Positions 43,686 to 54,600 of a stretch of 64,000 nt of DNA are shown piece by piece. Below the pieces are notes generated by a model. That model was not told the DNA's origin and did not search any database. It saw nothing but the letters and a program-made list of their open reading frames with translations. Source of the DNA: Neoarius graeffei (Eukaryota; Chordata; Actinopteri; Siluriformes; Ariidae); contig NC_083572.1 in assembly GCF_027579695.1 (NCBI RefSeq), positions 19,299,421 through 19,363,420 on the forward strand, in the 5' to 3' direction. The number at the start of each line of letters is the position of its first letter. Positions within the stretch are counted from its first letter, which is position 1. Position numbers and translations under genes: made by a program.

Positions 43686-45236
43686 ATGGAATGCAATAAT
43701 TTACAAATCTCAAAAACTGATATTGTATTCACAATAGAACATAGACAACATATCAAATGTCGAAAGTGAGACATTTTGAAATTTCATGCCAAATATTGGC
43801 TCATTTGAAATTTCATGACAGCAACACATCTCAAAAAAGTTGGGACAGGGGCAATAAGAGGCTGGAAAAGTTAAAGGTACAAAAAAGGAACAGCTGGAGG
43901 ACCAAATTGCAACTCATTAGGTCAATTGGAAATAGGTAATTAACATGACTGGGTATAAAAAGAGCATCTTGGAGTGGCAGCGGCTCTCAGAAGTAAAGAT
44001 GGGAAGAGGATCACCAATCCCCCTAATTCTGCACCGACAAATAGTGGAGCAATATCAGAAAGGAGTTCGACAGTGTAAAATTGCAAAGAGTTTGAACATA
44101 TCATCTACAGTGCATAATATCATCAAAAGATTCAGAGAATCTGGAAGAATCTCTGTGCGTAAGGGTCAAGGCCGGAAAACCATACTGGGTGCCCGTGATG
44201 TTCGGGCCCTTAGACAGCACTGCATCACATACAGGCATGCTTCTGTATTGGAAATCACAAAATGGGCTCAGGAATATTTCCAGAGAACATTATCTGTGAA
44301 CACAATTCACCGTGCCATCCGCCATTGCCAGCTAAAACTCTATAGTTCAAAGAAGAAGCCGTATCTAAACGTGATCCAGAAGTGCAGACGTCTTCTCTGG
44401 GCCAAGGCTCATTTAAAATGGACTGTGGCAAAGTGGAAAACTGTTCTGTGGTTAGACGAATCAAAATTTGAAGTTCTTTATGGAAATCAGGGACGCCGTG
44501 TCATTCGGACTAAAGAGGAGAAGGACGACCCCAGTTGTTGTCAGCGCTCAGTTCAGAAGCCTGCATCTATGATGGTATGGGGTTGCATTAGTGCGTGTGG
44601 CATGGGCAGCTTACACATCTGGAAAGACACCATCAATGCTGAAAGGTAAATCCAGGTTCCAGAGCAACATATGCTCCCATCCAGACGACGTCTCTTTCAG
44701 GGAAGACCTTGCATTTTCCAACATGACAATGCCAAACCACATACTGCATCAATTACAGCATCATGGCTGCATAGAAGAAGGGTCTGGGTACTGAACTGAC
44801 CAGCCTGCAGTCCAGATCTTTCACCCATAGAAAACATTTGGCGCATCATAAAACGGAAGATACGACAAAAAAGACCTAAGACAGTTGAACAACTAGAATC
44901 CTACATTAGACAAGAATGGGTTAACATTCCTATCCCTAAACTTGAGCAACTTGTCTCCTCAGTCCCCAGATGTTTACAGACTGTTGTAAAGAGAAAAGGG
45001 AATGTCTCAGTGGTAAACATGGCCTTGTTCCAACTTTTTTGAGATGTGATGTCGTCATGAAATTTAAAATCACCTAATTTTTCTCTTTAAATGATACATT
45101 TTCTAAGTTTAAACATTTGATATGTCATTTATGTTCTATTCTGAATAAAATATGGAATTTTGAAACTTCCACATCATTGCATTCCGTTTTTATTTACAAT
45201 TTGAACTTTGTTCCAACTTTTTTGGAATCGGGGTTG
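43686..45236 (+). mobile_element. Tc1-like transposon, left end truncated
   Basis: The right TIR ends TTTTTTGGAATCGGGGTTG. The matching left ~50 bp are missing, and the element starts directly after a SINE tail. Both sides carry the subterminal motif CATCTCAAAAAAGTTGG(G/A)ACA (43826-43848; inverted and partial at 45030-45050). It encodes a degraded DD34E transposase. Confidence 0.88.
43999..45040 (+). pseudogene. Tc1-like transposase with two nonsense codons
   Basis: From ATG 43999 the frame reads MGRGSPIPLILHRQIVEQYQ with an HTH region (KIAKSLNISSTVHNIIKRF). The catalytic motifs are VLWLDESKFEV, FQHDNAKPHTAS and SPDLSPIENIWR, with 34 residues between the second Asp and the Glu. Stops TAA 44647-44649 and TGA 44797-44799 interrupt an otherwise continuous frame, with no frameshift. 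The length matches ~345-residue Tc1 transposases. Confidence 0.9.
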
Positions 45237-45256
45237 TGTGTGTGTGTATATATATA

Positions 45257-45600
45257 AAATCTCATCTCATTATCTCTAGCTGCTTTCTACAGGGTCGCAG
45301 GAAGCTGGAGCCTATCCCAGCTGACTACAGGAGAAAGGCGGGGTACACCCTGGACAAGTCGCCAGGTCATCACAGGGCTGACACATAGACACAGACAACC
45401 ATTCACACTCACATTCACACCTACGGTCAATTTAGAGTCACCAGTTAACCTAACCTGCATGTCTTTGGACTGTGGGGGAAACCGGAGCACCCGGAGGAAA
45501 CCCACGTGGACACGGGGAGAATATGCAAACTCCACAGAGAAAGGCCCTCGCCGGCCACGGGGCTCGAACCTGGACCTTTTTGCTGTGAGGCGACAGCGCT
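45257..45600 (-). mobile_element. tRNA-derived SINE, family A (reverse)
   Basis: Tail to near head. The head end is lost and replaced by a TATATA run at 45600-45608. Confidence 0.9.
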
Positions 45601-45736
45601 ATATATATAAAAAAAAATTTAAGAATTCTGGAAAATTCAGGGACAGGATGCACAAGTCCCACATTCATTTTTAAATTGTAGAATGCCCTGCACATAATTT
45701 TACTGAGATGTAATCCTTTATGAACTGGAAGCTTAA

Positions 45737-46452
45737 AGCGAGACTGCCTTTCGATTTCATAAAAATCGGTGAAATTTAGTTCCCTCTGAAATTTGGTCAT
45801 TGTGATATATGTTTATTTCTGTAATATCTCACAAAATATCAGGCAATTCTGTGGCTGGGAAGTTATTTAATTGGAGGGGATTCCTGAGCAAATAACGTGC
45901 ATGAAATCACTCGCTTCGCGCAGTCAAGCAAAGAGAGGAAGTCTGTGTGCACATGCGCAGGTTCACCTTTGACCGTGCACTGACACATCATTCTGTCGTT
46001 ACATGAACAGCTGATCACACTGAGGTGCTCGCTGACCGCTCATATTTATTAGTTTGGTCCTGTGTTTCCTTTCCTTTGCAACATAACGTCTTTTCTTCTC
46101 ACTTTCTGTTACTGTAGTCGGTCTTTCACGTTTTATTCGCACACTCATCCTCCATTTTTCTCTCCTGTTTCAAATTTGTATCCCACAATGCTTTGCATGA
46201 ACGGGGAAAGCCCACCACGTGATGCATGACGTAGTATCTTGAATTGGGTCATGGTGAAGCAGGAGAAAATAGCAGATAATTTAGGGCCATGTGGCCCAAA
46301 ATTCATTAATTGTTCTATTTTTAAAAAAATTTATAAAATTGGAAGTATGTGATGAATTCAGTAGCTTTCAGCCCACTAAACAAAAATAATTGGGTGTCAG
46401 GGAAAATTCTTTCTTTGACCTACACTTGAAAAATCTGAAAGGTAGTCTACCT
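45737..46452. mobile_element. Non-autonomous TTAA-type DNA transposon (piggyBac/Kolobok-like)
   Basis: Bounded by TTAA at 45733-45736 and 46453-46456. Inverted termini are AGCGAGACTGCCTTTC on the left and (inverted) AGGTAGACTACCTTTC on the right. It is 716 bp with no transposase. The TTAA target fits piggyBac or Kolobok. The sequence does not decide between them. Confidence 0.65.
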
Positions 46453-46539
46453 TTAAATATATGATGATAGATTTCCTTATCTTCTATCACTTGTTTTTCT
46501 ATTGTTCCTTTTTTAAAGCTCATAACTAACTAACTATGG

Positions 46540-46905
46540 TGACCAGTCTGGTCATTCTCCTCTGATTTCTCTCATTAACTTCGAATTTCAGCCTGCAGAC
46601 CCTCTGCTCACAGGATGATTTTCTTTTTTTTAACTACCATTCTGTGCAAACTCTCGAGAATGTTGGTGTGAAAATCCCAGGAGATCAGCCGTTTCCGAAA
46701 TACTCAAATCAGCCCATCTGGCACAAATAACCACAATTCAAGTCACACAGATCACTCCTACCCCCATTCTGATGTGTGATGTGAGAATTACCTGATGCTC
46801 TTGACCTGTATCTGCCTGATTTTATACATTGTGCTGCTGCCATATGACCGGCTAGTTGGATAACTGCATGTGTACAGGTGTTCCTATTAAAGTGGATGGT
46901 GAGTG
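46540..46905 (-). mobile_element. Tc1-like relic fragment (reverse)
   Basis: On the - strand it shows the family segment CTGATCTCCTGGGATTTTCA and on the + strand the terminus ACAGGTGTTCCTATTAAAGT. It belongs to the family found at 3030 and 15000. Most of the transposase is missing. Confidence 0.65.
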
Positions 46906-47029
46906 AGTGTAGACCTGTGATGAATAACAGCTGGAAGTATCGCCAGAATTGAATGAACACCTTTTGACCAGTTAGACTTGATAATTCAGTTTGGAAGCCC
47001 ATTCTGAATTATCCTATTATTAGCTTATT

Positions 47030-47210
47030 ATGCCACCATAATAATGAGAAGGTTTCTCATTATTATCACAAGTTCTCATAATAATGATTTAATATCTCAT
47101 AATAATAATGAACTATTTCTTTCATATTTATTGCTATCTCATAAATATAATAGTGTTTCTTATAATTATGACTTAGTATCTCACAATTATGAGATACAAA
47201 ATCATAATTG
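47030..47210. repeat. AT-rich TCATAATTATGAGATA-type repeat
   Basis: Imperfect tandem/inverted ATAATTATGAGA units. The repeat is interrupted by a SINE (47211) and resumes at about 47535-47560 and 47780-47860. Confidence 0.6.
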
Positions 47211-47395
47211 GGCGGCACGGTGATGTAGTGGTTAGCAGTGTCACATCACAGCAAGAAGGTTCTGGGTTCGAGCCCAGTAGCCAATGGGGGCATTTCTGTG
47301 TGGAGTTTGCATGTTCTCCCCATGTGGGTGTGCTCCGGTTTCCCCCATAGTCCAAAGACATGCAATTAGGTTAAGTGTTTACTCTAAATTGTCTG
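47211..47395 (+). mobile_element. SINE family A, 3'-truncated copy
   Basis: The head GGCGGCACGGTGATGTAGTG and B-box GGTTCGAGCCC to about the middle of the body, then unrelated sequence. Confidence 0.85.
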
Positions 47396-47565
47396 TCGAT
47401 CAAGCTTGGAGAGGGATAGGCTCTGCCAAATTTAAATGCCCTAGACACATCAATGATGGACTGTTAAATGTCATCAGTGATGCCCCTACAATCGTTGTGG
47501 GCTGTGGGGAAGAAGTTGTCATAATTTTTTTGTAAAAATGTTCTCATTATTATGAAATAATACTG

Positions 47566-47745
47566 GGGGAAGCCATGGCCAAATGGTTAGAGAAACAGCT
47601 TTGGGACCAAAAGGTCACTGGTTTGATTCCCTGAACCAGTAGGACTGGCTCAAGTGCCCTTGAGCAAGGCACCTAACCCCAACTGCTCTGGCAAGAGTGG
47701 TGATGTACCTTGTGTCTGATTAGCCAGAGAAAAACTGATGATGTG
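47566..47745 (+). mobile_element. tRNA-derived SINE, family B, diverged
   Basis: The head GGCCAAATGGTTAGAG and middle CCTTGAGCAAGGCACCTAAC match the other two family B copies. The tail is degraded. Confidence 0.75.
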
Positions 47746-47860
47746 ATTATCAGTTCAGGCAAGAACCCAGCCGTAATTAAGTAACTATTATGAAATAGTA
47801 AGTAATTGTTATGATATAAGTCATAATTATGAGATGCATTCTCATAATCATGACATACTG

Positions 47861-48200
47861 TGAGGTCTTTTTTTTTTCAAGCAGTGGAAATGGGCTTCCA
47901 TATCTAAAAATTTCAAAACACAAGTAAACAAATGAACGAACAAACAAAAAGTTCTGATTATGATTTAGTAAATTACTATTTTTACTGTCATGTCAAACCG
48001 TTGCTAATGACTATATTGAAAATGAAGTTGGTTATAATACCTCCTGAACTTCACCGCCTGAGTGGCGGTGAAGCTATTTTATTTTAACCACCAATTGAAT
48101 CAGGAGAAATCCCTCATCTCTACATAAAATATTCATTATTTTATTATTAAATATTTTATAATATTTTTGCTGATGTGGTTGAAAAGTCAGCCATGAATAA
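47861..48200. other. No recognisable feature
   Basis: A short inverted motif CACCGCCTGAGTGGCGGTG at 48050-48068. Otherwise featureless. Confidence 0.3.
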
Positions 48201-48966
48201 ATCTACCTTATACTAGCAGCTACATGTCCTGAAACAAACTCAGTTTTTCAGACTGCTGGGTCTTTCTGGTTTGCATAGAGGTCGAATGTGGAAGTGTGGT
48301 GGCCATAATGCCAGGGTTACTATGGGTAGAAGAAAACCAAAACAATAAACTAATAGCAACAGATAGTTTATCAGCACTCATGAGCATCAGGTCAGGGAAA
48401 TCATGCAGGCAAGATATCATAAATGAAATATATCATATTATATACAGAATACACAGAATGGGTTTAAGTGAATGTTTCATTTGGGTTCCTGCTCATATGG
48501 GGTAGAAGGAAACCAGGACGTAGACATGTTGGCAAAACAATCAGTGAAATCACAAGCAATTCGTCTGCAAATTCCATTCTGTAAAGCTGAGGCTAAAACC
48601 ATCATTAAGAGTCAAACAGAAAAAAAAAACATGGTAGGAGTACTGGGGGACACCAGTGATACAGGAAGACATATCTCTACAAAATACAAAAGCATGTGGG
48701 TGTTGGGAGAAACAGAAGAGAAGAAACCGTCATCACCCGTCTAAGAATAGGCCATACAGCACTCAACAAGACACTTCATGTAATAGGAAAACATCTGACT
48801 GGGTTATGCAGACAATGCAATCAGCCAGAATCTACCCCTAATGGGGTAGATGGGGTATTAGAATGTGACTTCTAGAAGGAGAAGAGAAAGAAATTAAGTG
48901 AAGCACTTAAAGAAATAAAGCTTGACCTCACACTAGAGAATATCTTAGGTAAGGCATTAGGACATG
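48201..48966 (+). mobile_element. LINE fragment with RNase H domain (I/Nimb-like)
   Basis: Encodes KLIATDSLSALMSIRSG (RNase H TDSxSAL motif) and LSECFIWVPAHMGVEGNQDV then DMLAKQ (the WxPxHxGxxGNExxD motif). After frameshifts it reads RIGHTALNKTLHVIGKHLTG and LCRQCNQPEST, the zinc-knuckle-like end. LINEs of the I group carry such an RNase H. It is cut by the DD41D element that starts at 48967. Confidence 0.8.
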
Positions 48967-49157
48967 CAGGGTGTCTCAAAATACATGCAAGCCATGTCAC
49001 TGCTAATAATTCTGCCAATATTAATGTTCTTGTTCTAATTTTTTCAGATTTGAAGAGAGGAGACCATAACAACTAATAATTATTAGTCAAAATACCTTGG
49101 ACAAAGGAGGAAAAACATTTTTGTGTTATTACTTATTTGGAAACAAAATCATTTAAA

Positions 49158-50156
49158 ATGGTGCAAGCAAAATTTCGCAGGAAGTTCAACTTCAACAACT
49201 ATCCCCCAAAAAGCCAAATTTATCTTTGGGCACAGAAATTTCAAGCCACAGGATCAGTAAACAACCTCAACAAGAAGGGAGAAACACCCAGATTTGGCAG
49301 GAAGCTGACTGCAAGATCTCCTGACAATGTGGATGCGGTGAGAGATTCTATTGGAAGGAGTCCAAAAAAGTCCATCCGAAGATGGAACCAAGAACTGGGT
49401 CTTTCATGTGCATCAGTGCAAAGAATCATGATCAAGGATCTTCAGCTGTGCCCATACAGGATCCAGATCAGACATTCTGTAAACTCACACCAGCTGACAT
49501 GGCAAAATGTGTTGTGATGTGCCAGTGGTTCAAAAACAAGATTGAAGAGGATCCTGACTTTCTTGATGATGTTTGGTTCAGCGATGAAGTAGACTTCTTG
49601 CTTTCTGGGCATGTCAATAGCAAGAACAATGTGTTCTGGGGCACACAAACCCCAGATGAGGTGCTTCAGAGGCGCTTGCACTCTGTGAAATGTACAGCCA
49701 TCTCAAAACATGGCATAATAGGACCATTTTGATTTGAAGATGTAGACGAGGTGGCAGTCACTGTCACAAAGGAGCATTACCTTGTGGTGCTCAACAAGTT
49801 CTGGAGGGCACTTGAGACATCGTGGTGTGAATCGAGATGTGCAATGGTTCCAACAAGATGGTGCAACTCCATATACAACCAACATCACAATGGAGTGGCT
49901 GGGCCACTGATTCCCTCATCAGCTGATCAGCAAGTGCCGCGAACCAGAGTGGTCTCCGCATTCACCCGATCTGAACCCCACAGATTTTTATCTTTGGTGG
50001 TTCTTGAAAGAATGAGAATCGTCCTCGATCCATTGCTGAACTGAAAGTGGCCATCACCCAGAAGATTCGTGCCATCAGGGTGATTGACAACTTCGCTCTT
50101 CGGCTTCAAGTTTGTCTGCAGCGCAATGGCAGTCATTTGGAACATATGCTCTAATG
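49158..50156 (+). pseudogene. DD41D transposase, frameshifted
   Basis: From ATG 49158 the frame reads MVQAKFRRKFNFNNYPPKSQ, a DUF4817-like HTH, through RSPKKSIRRWNQELGLSCAS. A frameshift near 49480 leads to DDVWFSDEVDFLLSGHVNSK (first Asp), and a second shift near 49830 to WFQQDGATPYTTNITMEW (second Asp) and SPDLNPTDFYLW (third Asp). In-frame stops occur at the TGA after EWLGH and elsewhere. It ends LEHML followed by TAA, near the retroelement. Confidence 0.85.
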
Positions 50157-50161
50157 GATGT
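50157..50161. repeat. Target-site duplication of the chromovirus
   Basis: GATGT at 50157-50161, repeated at 55462-55466. Confidence 0.95.
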
Positions 50162-50315
50162 TGTTAGGACTAGGACTGTTTTGGCCTCTAGAGGCCGCTG
50201 TTATTTCCTTTTCATGTCGTGTTCATTTTGGCCTCTAGAGGCCGCCACTGTTCCTGTGTTTTGAGTTTGTGTTAATTGCCTAATTATCTTCACCTGTGTC
50301 CTTAATTAGTTTGTC

Positions 50316-50347
50316 TATTTATACCCCTGAGTTCAGTCCTCTTGTCA
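50316..50347 (+). promoter_or_regulatory. LTR promoter: TATA box and predicted start
   Basis: TATTTATA at 50316-50323. The self-primer complement starts at A50347, 31 nt from the first T. If self-priming holds, 50347 is the transcription start. The same motif lies in the 3' LTR. Confidence 0.75.
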
Positions 50348-50570
50348 CGGAGTCTTTGTGCTGTTATGTTTATCTCCAGTTTCCTTTGTACTGTGTTTTT
50401 TGATCTTCTTAGCTTTTGTATTTTTGCACTTTGCTTTTCTTTTGGATTATACTCTTTGGTTTTTTTTTGTCTTTTGTTTTGCCCTGTATATAGTGTATAT
50501 AGTTTAAATAAACCTTTTGATTCTTTTTCTACTTCTGCCTCATGCCTCTGCATTTGAGTCATCCCCCTGG

Positions 50571-50623
50571 TGGCCTAGTGGGGGTTTGCTGGATTATCAC
50601 ACCAACGAACCAGGTTCGAATCC
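50571..50623 (+). promoter_or_regulatory. tRNA-like A box and B box in U5
   Basis: TGGCCTAGTGGG (50571-50582) matches the Pol III A box TRGCNNAGYNGG, and GGTTCGAATCC (50613-50623) matches the B box exactly. The 42-nt start-to-start spacing is close to that in tRNA genes. The T-arm and acceptor do not pair well, so this is not a functional tRNA. The same pair is at 55393-55404 and 55435-55445. Confidence 0.6.
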
Positions 50624-50640
50624 CAGCAAAACCCTAACAG

Positions 50641-50651
50641 AAAGACTCCGT
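50641..50651 (+). other. Self-priming primer binding site
   Basis: AAAGACTCCGT, just after the LTR (2 nt) and 1 nt before the gag ATG, is exactly complementary to ACGGAGTCTTT at 50347-50357 in the LTR. Only 13 nt separate the LTR from the ATG, so no ordinary 18-nt tRNA primer site fits. Tf1 and sushi-type elements prime with the 5' end of their own mRNA over 11 nt (established for Tf1). Confidence 0.85.
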
Positions 50652-50652
50652 C

Positions 50653-51672
50653 ATGACCGACTCAGCAGAGGCTGCTTCAACTGTCTACCCGGCCAACCTT
50701 CAGGGAATTATGGCAGCTTTGACACGCTTCGGAGCGACCATGGACGCTCATGGACGTACGCTCACCAGCCAACGTGAGGCCCTCGCTCGCCACGAGGAAC
50801 TGCTTCAGCAAATTGGGAAAACCCTGGCACAGCTGACATCTCTGCCTGCATCTCCTGCCCCTGATCCAGTTCCTGCTCCTGATCCAGCTCCCACTCCTGC
50901 TCCAGTGCCTCCTGCAATGCTGCCTTCTTCACCTCGCGAACCCAGCCTTCCTGCACCACAGAGGTATGACGGCAAGCACAGTGAGTGCCGAGAGTTCCTT
51001 ACCCAGTGTCAACTCACCTTTGAGCTTCAGCCTACCACCTACACTACGGATCGCCGCAAGATTGCCTTTGTGATCACCTTATTAGCTGGTAAGGCGCGAG
51101 CCTGGGCTACTGCTATCTGGCAAAGACAGGGACCTGAGTGCTTTGATTTCCAGCTGTTTTCTGAAGAGATGCTTCGGGTCTTCGATCAGGCAGACATCAG
51201 TACCGACGCAGCCCGAAAGCTCATGTCCATCCGGCAAGGAGGAAGCGTCGCAGATTACGCCATCTCGTTCCGAACACTCGCAGCAGTAAGTGGATGGAAC
51301 GAGACTGCCCTGGTGTCAGCCTTCCACCATGGTCTGTCTGACCCCATCAAGGACGGTCTGGCCTCTATTGGATGCCCAAGTGACCTCGAAACCCTCATCT
51401 CACATGCTATTCGTCTGGACAACAGGATGAGAGAACGCCACCAAGCCTTGAGCCCCCCCAGCCTCCCTACCTCTACCTGGAGACCGTCTACCTCCTTCAG
51501 TGACTGTCCAGAACCCATGCAAGTGGGTCGTACTCGCCTCTCCGCATCTGAGAGGGAGCGCAGAAGGAGGGACAAGTGCTGCATCTACTGTGGCAAGCCT
51601 GGTCACTTCCGAGCATCATGTCCCGAACTCTTGGGAAAAGGACCGCCCCGTCCAGCCGAGGGAGGGTTGTGA
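50653..51672 (+). CDS. Chromovirus Gag
   Basis: 339 residues, starting [20 protein letters not shown]. The N-terminal third holds a Pro/Ala-rich linker ([20 protein letters not shown]). The capsid-like central part includes [19 protein letters not shown] and [10 protein letters not shown]. Near the C-terminus lies one CCHC zinc knuckle, [14 protein letters not shown] (~309-322), for RNA binding. Gag assembles the virus-like particle. It overlaps pol by about 97 nt. This ATG is the first after the primer site. Confidence 0.95.
   Translation: MTDSAEAASTVYPANLQGIMAALTRFGATMDAHGRTLTSQREALARHEELLQQIGKTLAQLTSLPASPAPDPVPAPDPAPTPAPVPPAMLPSSPREPSLPAPQRYDGKHSECREFLTQCQLTFELQPTTYTTDRRKIAFVITLLAGKARAWATAIWQRQGPECFDFQLFSEEMLRVFDQADISTDAARKLMSIRQGGSVADYAISFRTLAAVSGWNETALVSAFHHGLSDPIKDGLASIGCPSDLETLISHAIRLDNRMRERHQALSPPSLPTSTWRPSTSFSDCPEPMQVGRTRLSASERERRRRDKCCIYCGKPGHFRASCPELLGKGPPRPAEGGL
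51633..51639 (+). other. -1 ribosomal frameshift slippery site
   Basis: G GGA AAA in the gag frame (TTG GGA AAA GGA), a canonical X XXY YYZ heptamer, near the end of gag and inside the gag/pol overlap. A -1 slip continues as AGG ACC GCC in pol. The downstream GACCGCCCCGTCC region is GC-rich and could form the stimulatory structure. The predicted Gag-Pol is about 1439 residues. Confidence 0.85.
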
Positions 51673-54600
51673 CGGGGCCTACCCTCTCTCCCGGACTCCC
51701 TGGCCAAGGAATCTACATCCCGGTCTCCATCTCCTGGGGTGAGTCTGTCCACTCTTGTCAAGCTTTGATAGACTCAGGGGCGGCTGGGAACTTTATGGAT
51801 ATTCACTTCGCCCAAAGCATCAATATACCTACTGCACCTCTTGAAGTCCCTCTGTCTGTGTCTGCCCTCGATGGCCAAGCGTTAGGTGATGGAAGAGTCA
51901 CCCAAGTTACTTCTCCAGTTTTCCTCCAGTCTCAAGGTCACAAGGAAGAAATATCCCTGCACCTGATTCCTTCACCTGAGTTCCCAGTTATTCTAGGCCT
52001 TCCTTGGCTTACTCGCCACAACCCTCGCATAGACTGGGTAACAAGCCAGGTTGTGGAATGGGGCCCTGCATGCCATGCCTCTTGTCTGCTCTCTAGCTCT
52101 CCTGTGTCTCCTGCCGAGCCCCCTGATCTCACCGAGTTATCTCAAGTTCCCACAGAGTACTGGGATCTCAAGGAGGTATTCAGCAAGAGCAGGGCCGCCG
52201 TTCTTCCTCCGCACCGGGCCTACGACTGTGCCATCGACTTGCTCCCTGGGACTACCCCTCCTCGTGGCAGACTGTTTTCACTCTCTCAGCCAGAACGCAA
52301 GGCCATGGAGGAATACCTCAAAGATGCCCTGGTCTCTGGGTTTATTCGACCCTCCACTTCACCTGCTGGAGCCGGCTTCTTCTTTGTCGGCAAGAAGGAT
52401 GGGGGGCTCCGACCATGTATTGATTACAGGGGCCTGAATAAGATCACTGTGCGCAACCGATATCCCCTTCCGCTGATGTCCACAGCTTTCGACCTGCTCC
52501 AAGGCGCCACCGTCTTCACCAAGTTGGACCTACGGAACGCATACCACCTCATCCGTATCCGACAGGGAGACGAGTGGAAGACTGCCTTTAACACCCCGTC
52601 TGGGCACTACGAATACCAGGTGATGCCCTTCGGACTCACCAACGCACCAGCTGTTTTTCAGGCCCTAATCAACGACGTCTTAAGGGACATGATTAACCTA
52701 TACGTTTTTGTCTACCTCGACGACATCCTTATCTTTTCCAAGACCGTGCAGGAGCACCGCCACCATGTCCGCCAGGTTCTCCAGAGGCTGCTACAGAACA
52801 ATCTGTTCGCCAAGGCCCAGAAATGCGAATTTCATGTTCCCGAGGTCTCCTTTCTGGGATTTATTGTACGGACAGGCCAACTCCAAATGGACCCTGCCAA
52901 GACCCTGGCCGTCCGGGATTGGCCTACTCCCAAGTCCGTTAAGGAGGTTCAGCGGTTCTTAGGATTCGCTAACTTCTACCGCAAGTTCATCAGGAACTTC
53001 AGTTCTGTGGCAGCACCCATGTCAGACCTCACCAAAGGGACAGGTGGATCTTATGGCTGGTCTCCTCAGGCAGAAAAGGCGTTCAAAGACCTCAAGGACC
53101 GCTTCTGCACAGCACCCATTCTGGTTCTCCCGGACACCTCCCAACCATTCATCGTGGAGGTGGACGCCTCGGACAGTGGTGTCGGCGCGGTGCTCTCTCA
53201 ACGTTCGGAAGGAAAGCTGCACCCCTGCGCTTACTTCTCCCACCGCCTGAGTCCTGCTGAGTCCCGGTACGATGTGGGGGATCGAGAACTGCTAGCGGTC
53301 AAACTGGCCCTTGAGGAGTGGAGGCACTGGCTGGAGGGAGCACAACATCCATTCCTGGTTTGGACTGACCACAAGAACCTGGAGTACCTCCAGCAAGCCA
53401 AGAGACTGAACCCTCGACAGGCTAGGTGGGCCCTGTTTTTCAGTCGGTTTGACTTCACCCTCTCATACCGCCCCGGCTCCAAGAACACCAAACCTGACGC
53501 ACTGTCCAGACTGTTCTCTGCCACTAACAGGGAGAATGAAGTCGGGCCTATTATCCCTGTGTCCCGGATTGTGGCCCCTGTCCACTGGGGTATTGAGGAG
53601 GCTGTCCGACGAGCCCAACGCCAGGACCCCGGTCCTGGGACGGGGCCACCAGGCCTCTTGTACGTCCCACATCAAGCCCGGGCCAAGGTTCTCCAGTGGG
53701 GTCACTCTTCCCCTCTCACCGCCCACCCGGGAGCTCGGAGGACCCTGGACTTCCTGAAAAGACGCTTCTGGTGGCCTAACATGGAGAAGGAAGTAAGGTC
53801 ATTTGTCCTGTCCTGTGAGGTTTGCACCAGAACCAAGAACCCACGACAGCGTCCCCAGGGTCTCCTGCATCCTCTGACCATTCCCCGGCGTCCCTGGTCC
53901 CACGTAGCAGTCGACTTTATCACGGGTCTCCCTGAGTCACAAGGTAACACGGTCATTTTGGTCTTAGTTGACAGATTCTCCAAGGCCTGCCGCTTCATAC
54001 CACTGTGCAAACTCCCCTCTGCTCTTGAAACTGCGAAACTTTTGTTTAATCATGTCTTCCGAGTCTTTGGTCTTCCACAGGACATCGTCTCAGACCGAGG
54101 GCCCCAGTTCTCCTCCCGAGTGTGGCACGGGTTCTGCAAGGTCATCGGAGCCACTGCCAGCCTCTCCTCTGGGTTTCACCCACAGTCCAATGGTCAGACG
54201 GAAAGGCTCAACCAGGACCTGGAAACCACCCTGCGAGGCCTGGCTATGGATAACCCGACATCGTGGAGCACCTGGCTGCCATGGGCGGAGTACGCCCACA
54301 ACACCCTGCAGTCATCGGCCACCAAGCTGTCGCCATTCCAGTGCCAATTCGGGTTCCAGCCACCTCTGTTCCCGGACCAGGAGGAGGACGCGGGGGTGCC
54401 CTCGGTCAACCAATATGTGAGACGGTGTCGCAAGACCTGGAGCAAGGTCAGGAAGACCCTCATACAGACCTCCAGAACCAACCAGACTCAGGCCAACCGC
54501 CATAGAAGACCTGCACACGCTTTCCGCCCTGGGCAGCGTGTTTGGCTGTCCACTAAGGACCTTCCACTGCGGGTGGAGAACCGCAAGCTTGCTCCTCGCT

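Larger units (their letters stand above)
50162..50639 (+). repeat. 5' LTR of chromovirus
   Basis: U3 50162-50346, predicted R from 50347, poly(A) signal AATAAA at 50507-50512, and U5 to 50639. U3 carries the perfect palindrome GGCCTCTAGAGGCC twice (50183-50196, 50230-50243). U5 holds tRNA-like A and B boxes. Confidence 0.95.

Noticed and set aside
50342-50557. Two nearly identical ~70-residue frames (50342 and 55164)
   Set aside because: They are translations of the two LTRs and differ only at the single LTR substitution.
50571-50639. Functional tRNA gene in the LTR
   Set aside because: A and B boxes are present, but the T-stem and acceptor stem do not pair, so no tRNA fold is supported.
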